Assembly (NCBI GenBank): GCA_012516015.1
Contig: JAAYXG010000352.1
Location: forward strand, 1-7,421
DNA from: Lysobacteraceae bacterium
GTDB lineage: Bacteria > Pseudomonadota > Gammaproteobacteria > Steroidobacterales > Steroidobacteraceae
Length of the DNA: 7,421 nucleotides
Direction: 5' to 3'
Under the pieces are notes generated by a model that was not told the origin of the DNA, did not search any database, and worked only from the letters and a program-made list of their open reading frames with translations. The translations under genes were made by a program, and so were the position numbers. Each line of letters starts with the position of its first letter. Position 1 is the stretch's first letter. Positions 1 through 5,255 of the stretch are shown here, in pieces.

Positions 1-186
1 CGATTGCTCGTGTGGGCCGGCGAAGAGGTCAAGCCCGAGCTGCGACCAGTCGTGCTCAAGGCGAGCGAGTATGCGCATCCTTCGAGCGGGAGCGACGTCT
101 CGCCGGTCATGTGGGTGATTGCCGGGGCGCTCGTCGTCATCGCGCTGTTGCTCGGCGTGTTGGTCATGAAGAGAAGAACATCATGA
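1..186 (+). CDS. C-terminal part of a membrane-anchored protein (5' end outside the window)
   Basis: The reading frame is open from the first base, so about 61 C-terminal residues of a longer protein are visible. They consist of a hydrophilic stretch, one strongly hydrophobic segment (starting WVIAGALVVIALLLGVLV) and a short basic tail (MKRRTS). This looks like a single C-terminal transmembrane anchor with a cytoplasmic positive end, the bulk of the protein lying on the outer side of the membrane. The internal TTG at position 4 is not a convincing start because the frame is already open upstream. Its stop overlaps the next start as ATGA, so the two genes are probably co-transcribed and translationally coupled. 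I do not recognise the family. Too little is visible to assign a function. Confidence 0.7.
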   Translation, partial: RLLVWAGEEVKPELRPVVLKASEYAHPSSGSDVSPVMWVIAGALVVIALLLGVLVMKRRTS

Positions 187-887
187 GAACGCTGTTTCTG
201 CTGACGCTATCGTTGCTGTTCGCGAGCGAAGGAATCGCGCAATCTCTTGCGACCGTGCAAGCCTGGTACGACGACGAGCAAGAGCGACGCGAGCGCGAGT
301 CTCAAGAGCGCGAGGCCCGGGATGCGGCGGGGCGCAGTGCCGTCGACAAAGGACTCGAGCTCACGAATTGGGGTGTGGGGACCGCGGTCGCGGCGCGCGA
401 TCTGTACGATAGTTGGAATGCGCTCGACTCCGCCGAGGCGGACTGCGGCGCGGCATACAACGATGCGAGCGCGCCGACCGTCCCTTCGAGCTGCGCCGAG
501 AGTGATGCGTGCCGAGCTTGCTATTCGGAAGCCGTGCGCCGCATCGACTTCAACCGCTTCTACATCGAGCGGGCCCGCTGCATCACGGCGGCTCACGTGA
601 AAATGGCGAATTCCGCCATGGCGTTCGGCGATAGCGCCTCGGGCGTTCACGGCGTGGCGGGTTTGGCTTGGCAATTGGAAGGCAAACCGCAGATCAAGGA
701 GGCGACCGAGAAGCTCAAGGCCACGTACGAGCGCAAAGCAGGCGAGTATTTGAATGGTCTCGAAAGCGCGCTCAAGCAACTCGGGCAGTGCGAAGCCGAA
801 CACTTCGGCGAGCGCGATTGGTACCAGCGCTACGGCTGGATCTATCTCACCTTCATGAAGAGCAAGTACGTCGGCGCCCCCGATTGA
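183..887 (+). CDS. Secreted or periplasmic six-cysteine protein of unknown function
   Basis: The product is 234 residues. I chose ATG 183 because it starts a clean signal peptide (MRTLFLLTLSLLFASEGIA, cleavage near residue 19-21), overlaps the preceding stop as ATGA, and has a purine-rich ribosome site (AAGAGAAG, 169-176) six bases upstream. A longer frame open from position 12 would bury the signal peptide. The mature part begins with a highly charged Glu/Arg helix (about residues 30-48), which may be a short coiled coil. It then has six cysteines (88, 104, 110, 113, 133, 203), with a CRAC pair at 110-113, which could form three disulfides after export. The C-terminal half is predicted helical and ends in an aromatic-rich stretch (DWYQRYGWIY, residues 212-221). 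I do not recognise the family. The likely operon partner is the upstream membrane-anchored protein, so both probably act at the cell envelope. Confidence 0.85.
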   Translation: MRTLFLLTLSLLFASEGIAQSLATVQAWYDDEQERRERESQEREARDAAGRSAVDKGLELTNWGVGTAVAARDLYDSWNALDSAEADCGAAYNDASAPTVPSSCAESDACRACYSEAVRRIDFNRFYIERARCITAAHVKMANSAMAFGDSASGVHGVAGLAWQLEGKPQIKEATEKLKATYERKAGEYLNGLESALKQLGQCEAEHFGERDWYQRYGWIYLTFMKSKYVGAPD

Positions 888-894
888 GGCGCCG
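872..894. terminator. Possible bidirectional terminator hairpin between convergent genes
   Basis: CGGCGCC (872-878) and GGCGCCG (888-894) form a perfect 7-base-pair GC stem around a 9-base loop. The loop contains the TGA stop of the upstream gene. It lies between two convergent genes whose stops are only 24 bases apart, which suits a shared terminator. There is no T-run on either side, so a classical intrinsic terminator is not shown. Confidence 0.25.
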
Positions 895-911
895 GCGCGG
901 GCGTCTCTGCT

Positions 912-1352
912 TCAGGCTTGAATCCAGCCCGATTTTCTCGAGCGCGTCGCGAACCAGAGCAAGAGCGCACCGATCGCGAAGATGACGATCGGAAACGGGA
1001 GCGCTGCACCCGCACCGAGCACGCGAACGGCATCCATCCCGAGCAACGTGTAGCCGAACTGCACGACGACCGCGACGAGCGACACCGCGAGCGCGGGAAT
1101 CGTCCATGACTTGCGCAGGAGAAGGCCGATCGCGCCGATCAGGCCGCTGAAGATCGCGATCGCATAGACGACGAACACCCATTGCGGGCGGCTCGCGTAG
1201 AGGTGTCGTTGCGCATCGCTCATCTGAGCAAGTGCGGATTCGTCCATCATCAAATCCGCGAACCAGGCGAGGACGCCGAATAGCATCCAGAGCAGTGCAA
1301 GCGCAGAGACTACCCAGTACCAGGCAGGAGGTTTCGCTGTCGAGCTTTCCAC
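912..1352 (-). CDS. Small four-helix integral membrane protein
   Basis: The product is 146 residues and starts with GTG at 1352. That start is supported by a good ribosome site (GGGAG within minus-strand GGGAGAAG, 1364-1357) seven bases upstream. Four hydrophobic segments lie at about residues 11-31, 57-78, 84-104 and 115-134, with a polar, Asp/Met-rich loop (residues 33-55) between the first two. The end is basic (RSRKSGW). The layout matches small four-helix proteins that are often labelled 'sugar transporter' in gammaproteobacterial genomes. I know of no experimental support for that label and would not use it. It lies 139 bases downstream of a lipoprotein gene on the same strand, so co-transcription is possible. 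It converges with the secreted-protein gene on the plus strand. The function is unknown. Confidence 0.8.
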   Translation of the reverse strand: MESSTAKPPAWYWVVSALALLWMLFGVLAWFADLMMDESALAQMSDAQRHLYASRPQWVFVVYAIAIFSGLIGAIGLLLRKSWTIPALAVSLVAVVVQFGYTLLGMDAVRVLGAGAALPFPIVIFAIGALLLWFATRSRKSGWIQA

Positions 1353-1356
1353 GTGG

Positions 1357-1364
1357 CTTCTCCC
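1357..1364 (-). promoter_or_regulatory. Ribosome binding site that decides a GTG start
   Basis: Minus-strand GGGAGAAG, with the GGGAG core 7 bases before GTG 1352. No other start in this frame begins the protein directly before its first transmembrane helix. Confidence 0.6.
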
Positions 1365-1383
1365 TTCATTCGTTTGACGGCTT

Positions 1384-1405
1384 CGCCAACGAGTTTGCGT
1401 TGGCG
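1384..1405. terminator. Intergenic stem-loop
   Basis: CGCCAAC (1384-1390) and GTTGGCG (1399-1405) form a perfect 7-base-pair stem with an 8-base loop, followed on the plus strand by CCTTTTC. The short T-run is on the plus strand, whereas both flanking genes are on the minus strand, so its use as their terminator is doubtful. It could instead be an RNA structure in the leader of the membrane-protein gene. Confidence 0.2.
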
Positions 1406-1491
1406 CCTTTTCGTTGAAGACGATCGACCACTCGAGGCGCCGACAGAGATAGCAGGAAAAAGGCTCGGGGCGCTATTGCGGTTGACTACGG

Positions 1492-1848
1492 CTAATAGCC
1501 TGCCGATACGCAACAAGCCGCGACGTCCTCATCGGACGCGCTCGTGCGCGCGCAGCGCACGCCGGCACGATCGGCCTGCCAATCCGACCAGGCTGCATCG
1601 CCCGACCCCAAGAGGTCGCTCAGTTCCTTGCCGGAGCCGGCAAGATACGCTTCGGTCGCGCTGCAGTAGCGCGCGATGAGGCCTGCGGCGATGCAATGCT
1701 TGCGCTGGTCGGACAGATCCGCAGATACCTTCTCGCGAACGACCGCTTCCATGCAGCCGTACGATGAGCGCGCGAGCCGCTGTCCGGACAGGCTGGTGCA
1801 GCCGGCAAGCACCAGGCACAAGCAAAAGGAGAGCAGACGATTTCGCAA
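1492..1848 (-). CDS. Small cysteine-rich outer-membrane-type lipoprotein, function unknown
   Basis: The frame has a clear lipoprotein signal: basic start (MRNRLL), hydrophobic core, and lipobox LAGC with the lipidated Cys at residue 17, followed by Thr-Ser, which favours outer-membrane sorting. I prefer TTG 1848, which gives 118 residues and a normal-length signal. The alternative ATG at 1917 would add 23 residues, run back into the repeat cluster and give an over-long signal peptide. Neither start has a good ribosome site. The mature part holds six more cysteines (32, 52, 62, 99, 112, 113) and ends soon after a CC pair, so disulfides are likely. Features that look conserved include ARYCS (59-63), AYLAGSGKEL (67-76) and SDWQADRAG (88-96). 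From memory, similar unnamed lipoproteins occur in Xanthomonadales-like genomes. Codon use fits the frame well (mostly G/C third bases). Confidence 0.75.
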   Translation of the reverse strand: MRNRLLSFCLCLVLAGCTSLSGQRLARSSYGCMEAVVREKVSADLSDQRKHCIAAGLIARYCSATEAYLAGSGKELSDLLGSGDAAWSDWQADRAGVRCARTSASDEDVAACCVSAGY

Positions 1849-1925
1849 GGCGCAAGGTACGCGAAGGGGAATACCGGAACGTGGATGATACGCCAAGCGT
1901 CGCGCGCGATTGCGCATCCCTCTTC

Positions 1926-1947
1926 GCCTGGATCCCGCCCTACACCC
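1926..1947 (+). repeat. Palindromic repeat, degenerate copy
   Basis: It begins GCCTGGATCCCGCCCTAC, matching the intact copy at 2037, but the right arm is lost (TACACCC instead of TACGCCGGGA), so the hairpin no longer forms. Confidence 0.6.
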
Positions 1948-1988
1948 ACTACTGTCCGGCGAAAATTGGATACCCCACCTTCGGCGCT

Positions 1989-2011
1989 CCGGCGTAGGCC
2001 AAAGTCCAGGC
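1989..2011 (-). repeat. Palindromic repeat, inverted degenerate copy
   Basis: Read on the minus strand it gives GCCTGGA, a divergent middle, and GGCCTACGCCGG. It is therefore the same unit as the copy at 2037 in opposite orientation, with a damaged left arm. Confidence 0.6.
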
Positions 2012-2036
2012 ATCTGCGCGCAGGCGCGCCGCTTTT

Positions 2037-2096
2037 TGCCTGGATCCCGGCCTACGCCGGGACGACGATGTTGTTAAGTCTCGCCACATTCAAAGC
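2037..2096 (+). repeat. Palindromic repeat, intact copy with 3' tail
   Basis: The core contains TCCCGGC (2045-2051), loop CTAC and GCCGGGA (2056-2062), a perfect 7-base-pair hairpin, followed by CGACGATG. A tail (AGTCTCGCC, then ATTCAAAGCG) follows and recurs at the copy near 2146, so the repeated unit is longer than the palindrome. Repeats of the general form CTGGATCCCGGCCTACGCC are common between genes in GC-rich proteobacteria. Confidence 0.75.
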
Positions 2097-2145
2097 GCCC
2101 GGTTTTTTCGCGAGTCTTCGCGTCATCGTTGCGTCCGTGATTTTT

Positions 2146-2206
2146 CCCTGGACAGCAGTGGGCCTACGCCGGGACGACAAGATGTGAGTCTCGCCGATTC
2201 AAAGGC
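2146..2206 (+). repeat. Palindromic repeat, copy with altered left arm and same tail
   Basis: CCCTGGA, then a changed left arm (CAGCAGTG), then GGCCTACGCCGGGACGAC, and the same tail as the previous copy (AGTCTCGCC, ATTCAAAGGCG). Its end is 6 bases from the stop of the dehydrogenase gene. Confidence 0.7.
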
Positions 2207-2212
2207 GTCCGC

Positions 2213-3376
2213 TCATCTGCAAACCGAAACGCCGGGCCTAGGATCTCTAAGCACGTCGCGGCCGACTTGCCGAACGTCATTCGTGCCCGTGAGCGCGAGG
2301 GAGACTTGCAGCTCGCTGCGCAAGATATCCAATGCGGTCATGACGCCCTTCTCGCCCATGGCGGCGAGGGCGTAGAGGAACGTCTTGCCGATCAAGCAGC
2401 CGCGCGCGCTGAGCGCGAGCGCTTTCAAGACATCCTGGCCCGATTGGACTCCGCCATCGAACAACACTTCGCATCGATCGCCGACCGCATCCACGATCTC
2501 GGGCAGCACGGAGACGGTCGATGGAGCGCCGTCCAGCTGGCGGCCGCCGTGATTCGAGACGACGAGCGCATCGGCTGCGTTCTCGCATGCGAGCTTCGCA
2601 TCCTCCGCATCCAAGATGCCTTTGATGATGAGCTTCCCGGGCCAGCGGCTGCGTACCCAGTCGATGTCTTGCCACGTCACGGTCGGATCAAACTGTGAGG
2701 CGATCCATTGCGATAGCGTCGTGAGCCCGCCGGTGTTCGACATGCGGCCCGCGAGATTGCCGAACGTTCGACGTTTGCCCAGCAGCACTTTCATCGCCCA
2801 CGTCGGTCGCATCGCGACATCGATCGCGTTGCGGACCGTGAGGCGCGGCGGGATGCTGAGCCCGTTCTTCGGATCGCGTCGACGCAGTCCCTGAATCGGC
2901 ATATCCACCGTCAGCATGAGCGCGGAGCACTGCGCCGCCTTGGCGCGTTCGATCAACTCTTCATTGAAGCCGCGATCGCGCATGAGATAGAGCTGGAACC
3001 AGAACGGCTTCGTGACGGCGCTGCGCACATCCTCGATCGAGCAGATGGACATCGTGCTCAAGCAGAACGGCACGCCGTAGGCCTGCGCCGCTCGTGCGCC
3101 CAGCATTTCTCCGTTCGCATGAAACAGACCCGTGAGCCCGGTCGGACCGATTCCGACGGGAATCGTCCACGTCTCGCCGAGAACCGTCGTCGTGAGCGAT
3201 TGCTTCGATACGTCCACCATCACCCGTTGACGAAACTCGAGCGCAGCGAGATCGCGTCGATTCCGATTGAACGTGACCTCGTCGTACGAGCCGCGATCGG
3301 CGTACTCGAAAATCGCCCGCGGAATTCGCCGCCGCGCGAGCTCGCGAAGGTCGGAGATGCAGTTGACGACTGGCAT
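2213..3376 (-). CDS. lldD: FMN-dependent L-lactate dehydrogenase / alpha-hydroxyacid dehydrogenase
   Basis: The product is 387 residues from ATG 3376, close to the family's usual 360-400. It belongs to the FMN-dependent (S)-2-hydroxyacid dehydrogenases (LldD, glycolate oxidase, mandelate dehydrogenase), TIM-barrel enzymes that oxidise a 2-hydroxyacid to the 2-oxoacid, here most likely L-lactate to pyruvate, feeding electrons to quinone or cytochrome. Visible family residues are Tyr25 (FEYADRGSYDE), Tyr130 (FQLY), Asp158 (LTVD), Lys252 (IIKGIL), catalytic His276 and Arg279 (SNHGGRQLDG), and the FMN-phosphate loop Asp307-Gly-Gly. Two usual FMN-site arginines are replaced: Gln311 in GGVQSG and Lys331 in LIGKTFLYALA. 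The same frame stays open upstream to ATG 3604, adding 76 residues unlike any LldD. I chose ATG 3376 because family homology begins there, though it lacks a clear ribosome site. It is divergent from a DeoR-type regulator. The exact substrate is inferred; another short 2-hydroxyacid is possible. Confidence 0.9.
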   Translation of the reverse strand: MPVVNCISDLRELARRRIPRAIFEYADRGSYDEVTFNRNRRDLAALEFRQRVMVDVSKQSLTTTVLGETWTIPVGIGPTGLTGLFHANGEMLGARAAQAYGVPFCLSTMSICSIEDVRSAVTKPFWFQLYLMRDRGFNEELIERAKAAQCSALMLTVDMPIQGLRRRDPKNGLSIPPRLTVRNAIDVAMRPTWAMKVLLGKRRTFGNLAGRMSNTGGLTTLSQWIASQFDPTVTWQDIDWVRSRWPGKLIIKGILDAEDAKLACENAADALVVSNHGGRQLDGAPSTVSVLPEIVDAVGDRCEVLFDGGVQSGQDVLKALALSARGCLIGKTFLYALAAMGEKGVMTALDILRSELQVSLALTGTNDVRQVGRDVLRDPRPGVSVCR

Positions 3377-3487
3377 AGCTGGTGGGTGGCGTAGGGCTTC
3401 CTTCGAGTGTGAGCTTGGGTCGGAAGGTGAATGACTATTCGATTCTTGCACAAACCCTACTTCCGAGCCGACGCGCTCCTTCTCTGG

Positions 3488-3604
3488 GCCCAGGCCCCGG
3501 TGCGGCAGCAATTCCGCAGCTGACAGGCGTGCAGCGACGACGTCGTCCCAACGGTTCTCGATAACGAGCGACGGCGTCGCTTGCGCCGGCTGGATCGAGC
3601 TCAT
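3488..3604 (-). pseudogene. Possible 5' remnant of bifunctional rhamnulose-1-phosphate aldolase/dehydrogenase
   Basis: From ATG 3604 the minus strand encodes a segment with ENRWDDVVAARLSAAELL at about residues 16-33. From memory, this strongly resembles the opening of the class II aldolase/short-chain dehydrogenase fusion enzymes of methylpentose breakdown, which begin with an ENxWDDxxAxxL...ELLxYRSNLxG pattern. The similarity ends near residue 39 (GLG); the next expected part, around a GGGN-T-S motif, is missing. The intact enzyme is several hundred residues, so only the first few percent remains. It is in frame with the dehydrogenase gene downstream, so an internal deletion may have joined the two. 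Codon use is coding-like up to the break and poor after it. The match was not verified by a search; a chance resemblance is possible. Confidence 0.5.
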
Positions 3605-3705
3605 TTAATCTCGGACGTGCAGGTGCGGTGTACTTTGGTGTTCGAGCGCACTTCGGTGTCGCATCCACAGGCTGCGAATCGAGCACCACGACAGGTTCGC
3701 TGTTT

Positions 3706-3733
3706 ATCCTACGAAATGATCAGATACAATCAA
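3706..3733 (-). promoter_or_regulatory. Candidate promoter reading toward the dehydrogenase
   Basis: On the minus strand TTGATT (3733-3728) and TAGGAT (3711-3706) are separated by 16 bases, a fair sigma-70 match in the most AT-rich part of the gap. Transcription would start near 3699, about 95 bases before the remnant start at 3604 and about 320 bases before ATG 3376. On the plus strand TACAAT (3725-3730) could serve as a -10 box for the regulator, but it has no good -35 box. Confidence 0.3.
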
Positions 3734-3753
3734 TCACGCGCAGAATCGATCAG
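3713..3753. promoter_or_regulatory. Direct-repeat operator candidate for the DeoR-type regulator
   Basis: GAAATGATCAG (3713-3723) and GAATCGATCAG (3743-3753) share the pattern GAANNGATCAG with starts exactly 30 bases apart. A weaker third copy, CAATCAATCAC (3727-3737), matches the second at 8 of 11 positions. Regularly spaced repeats on one face of the helix suit DeoR-family repressors, which commonly bind repeated half-sites. The array overlaps the candidate promoter, so bound repressor would block it. Binding by the adjacent regulator is inferred. Confidence 0.4.
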
Positions 3754-3890
3754 GCGGTTGAGGACGCCCAAACGTTGAGGGGGATGAGGTGGACAGGACC
3801 CCGACAGATCGAAACACAAGGTGATTCGCGCCGGCGAAAGCCTTAACGGCCGTCGCTCACGCTTTTTCTTGAAGCCATCGGGATCGTGTG

Positions 3891-4694
3891 ATGCTAGAAA
3901 GAGAACGACACAATCTGATCTTGAAGCTCGTGGAGGAGCGCTCCATCGTCGGCGTTTCCGATCTCCTGCACCTCCTCGGGGCTTCGGAAGCCACCATCCG
4001 CCGCGACATCAACACGCTTGCGGAGCGCGGCGAGATCAAGCGGATTCGCGGCGGCGCCGAGGCGGTGCGCCCGCGCCATCAGCCCCATCTCGTCGGTATG
4101 CCCTTCGCGATGAGTCAGAACATCAGCGTGCCGCAAAAGCGCGCGATCGCACGAGCGGCGGCGTCGCTCATCGAGCCGGGCGAGAGCATCATCATCCACG
4201 GCGGGACGACGACGTTCGCGCTCGTCGAATTCCTCGCCGATAGCGACCTCGACATCCTGACGAACTCCTTTCCGATCGCCGCCAAGCTGCTCACCACGAG
4301 CCGCAATCGCATCACGCTGCCGGGCGGTACGATCTTTCGCGAACAGAACATCGTCTTGAGTCCGTTCGAGAACGACACGGTGGAGAATTTCTGGGGCAAC
4401 AAGCTGTTTACCGGCTGCTACGGTCTCAATCGTTTCGGCATCATGGAAGCCGACCCGTTGATCGTTCAAGCACAAACGAAATTGTTGAAGCGCACCGAGC
4501 ACGTCGTCGTCATGGCGGACAGCTCGAAGCTGCGCCGCAAGTCCGCCATGATCGTCGCCGGGCTGGAGCGAATCTCGGTGATCATCACCGACGACGGCGC
4601 GCGTCCGGAGGAGCTCGAGCCCTTCGGCGCAGCCGGTATTCGCGTGATCGTGGCGAAAGTGAGCGAGCAGGATCAGGTAAAGCGGCCTGCTTAG
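3891..4694 (+). CDS. DeoR/GlpR-family transcriptional repressor, RhaR-like
   Basis: The product is 267 residues from ATG 3891 (a GTG directly before it would add one residue). The N-terminal winged helix-turn-helix covers about residues 6-56, with the family signature SEATIRRDINTL (32-43) followed by RIRGGAEAV. The C-terminal effector domain is of the sugar-phosphate-isomerase-like DeoR type and shows IIHGGTTTF (101-109), ILTNSFPIA (122-130), LPGGTIFREQN (143-153), LSPFEND (156-162), and the conserved ADSSK (209-213). These stretches resemble, from memory, the DeoR-type RhaR of rhizobial L-rhamnose operons and, less closely, UlaR. Such proteins usually repress a divergent catabolic operon until a phosphorylated sugar intermediate binds. 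Here the divergent gene is an L-lactate dehydrogenase preceded by an aldolase-like fragment, which fits methylpentose control. The effector is inferred, so I give no symbol. Its stop is 18 bases from that of the convergent membrane-protein gene. Confidence 0.92.
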   Translation: MLERERHNLILKLVEERSIVGVSDLLHLLGASEATIRRDINTLAERGEIKRIRGGAEAVRPRHQPHLVGMPFAMSQNISVPQKRAIARAAASLIEPGESIIIHGGTTTFALVEFLADSDLDILTNSFPIAAKLLTTSRNRITLPGGTIFREQNIVLSPFENDTVENFWGNKLFTGCYGLNRFGIMEADPLIVQAQTKLLKRTEHVVVMADSSKLRRKSAMIVAGLERISVIITDDGARPEELEPFGAAGIRVIVAKVSEQDQVKRPA

Positions 4695-4712
4695 GTGATC
4701 GGCTGGGCCATC

Positions 4713-5057
4713 TCACCGACCTCTGATTCGACGCCATAGCTTGCGGGCACCGATTTCCGTGCGGTCGAGAAAGCGCGCGAAGAATTTGAGACGCGCGACG
4801 AGTAGCCCGATCGCGGGGATGCCGAAGACGAGGCCGGGGATGCCTGGAACGAGCGAGAATAGTCCGGCGATCGTGAGCAGCACGACCGCGATCGCGATAT
4901 AGCCAGCCGTCTTCCATGCGGCTTCACGTTCGCTCTCCGAAGCGCGATGTCGACGGTAGTGGCGAATGAAGCGCCGTCCGGGCGCTCCATGCAGGAGGTG
5001 CCTGAAATTCTCTTTGGGTTTCTCGAACACACGCGATCCGAGCTGCCTGGGTTTCAT
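4713..5057 (-). CDS. Small membrane protein, function unknown
   Basis: The product is 114 residues from ATG 5057, the only Met start in the frame; no clear ribosome site precedes it. Residues 1-48 are soluble and very basic (RRFIRHYRRHR, 28-38). Two hydrophobic segments follow (about 50-70 and 74-90), joined by the turn SLVPGIPGLVFGIP (68-81). The tail is amphipathic and basic (KFFARFLDRTE, then RKLWRRIRG). The Pro-Gly-rich hairpin between two membrane segments recalls small membrane proteins with a PGPGW-type motif, but the exact motif is absent, so I leave it unassigned. The positive charge on both ends suggests that both face the cytoplasm. It converges with the regulator and is transcribed away from the cytochrome operon. 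Confidence 0.7.
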   Translation of the reverse strand: MKPRQLGSRVFEKPKENFRHLLHGAPGRRFIRHYRRHRASESEREAAWKTAGYIAIAVVLLTIAGLFSLVPGIPGLVFGIPAIGLLVARLKFFARFLDRTEIGARKLWRRIRGR

Positions 5058-5060
5058 TTT

Positions 5061-5203
5061 GAACGATCGGCTGGCGCCGTAAGTGCCATTCCCAGTATCG
5101 TTTACGCGGCCGGTTGACGGTCGACGGATTCTGGAAGAGCAGCCACAAAGACACTTCAGGTTCTTGCCCGTCGATCGTCAACTGGTCGTCCGTCCGATCG
5201 TTC
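5061..5203. repeat. Nested inverted repeats upstream of the cytochrome operon
   Basis: The outer arms GAACGATCGG (5061-5070) and CCGATCGTTC (5194-5203) pair perfectly. The inner arms GTTGACGGTCGACGG (5113-5127) and CCGTCGATCGTCAAC (5168-5182) pair at 14 of 15 positions around a 40-base loop. No T-run follows on either side. The structure lies in the 198-base gap between divergent genes, so it could be an operator, an RNA leader fold, or the ends of a small inserted element. Confidence 0.5.
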
Positions 5204-5240
5204 TCGTAGGGGAACAATCCTTGGCTCCCATCGATAGGGC

Positions 5241-5248
5241 AGGGGGAG
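5241..5248 (+). promoter_or_regulatory. Strong ribosome binding site of the cytochrome operon
   Basis: AGGGGGAG, 7 bases before ATG 5256. It fixes the start of the first cytochrome gene, directly before its membrane anchor. Confidence 0.7.
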
Positions 5249-5255
5249 CCCGTAC

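Larger units (their letters stand above)
1849..2212. other. Gene-free repeat-bearing intergenic region
   Basis: This stretch lies between the lipoprotein gene and the end of the dehydrogenase gene. It contains four copies, whole or degenerate, of a palindromic repeat (listed separately) and no open frame with a ribosome site or recognisable protein. Any promoter of the lipoprotein gene and any terminator of the dehydrogenase gene must lie here. The repeat hairpins are the only terminator-like structures I see. Confidence 0.6.
3377..3890. other. Divergent intergenic region with remnant gene start and regulatory sites
   Basis: These 514 bases separate the dehydrogenase from the divergent regulator. 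Reading away from the dehydrogenase, about 3377-3487 has poor coding character (many A/T third bases although the frame is open). Then follow an aldolase-like gene start (3488-3604), a promoter-like element with direct repeats (3706-3753), and about 140 bases of leader before the regulator. No strong promoter for the regulator is evident. Confidence 0.5.

Noticed and set aside
12..182. Extension of the secreted-protein frame upstream to position 12
   Set aside because: The added residues are Arg-rich, overlap the real frame of the upstream membrane protein, and would bury a clean signal peptide that starts at 183.
1529..1855. An alternative minus-strand frame starting TTG 1855 with a hydrophobic beginning
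   Set aside because: It overlaps the lipoprotein frame, which has a proper lipobox, better codon use and regular motifs. The alternative becomes Arg-rich low-quality sequence after the first 20 residues.
2045..2185. Possible CRISPR-like spacing of the repeats
   Set aside because: There are only four copies, in mixed orientation, with unequal spacing and decayed arms. They are palindromic intergenic repeats, not an array.
2267..2698. Plus-strand open frames across the dehydrogenase gene
   Set aside because: They are shadows of a conserved enzyme with all catalytic residues in the minus-strand frame.
3377..3487. Treating the whole 463-residue frame as the true dehydrogenase
   Set aside because: This stretch has poor third-base bias and no family homology. 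The family fold begins at ATG 3376, although translation from 3604 cannot be excluded.
3894..4502. A 202-residue minus-strand frame opposite the DeoR regulator
   Set aside because: It is a shadow of the regulator, whose helix-turn-helix and effector-domain motifs are clear on the plus strand.
5114..5142. TTGACG at 5114 as the -35 box of the cytochrome operon
   Set aside because: No acceptable -10 box lies 16-18 bases downstream, and the motif is part of the inverted-repeat arm.
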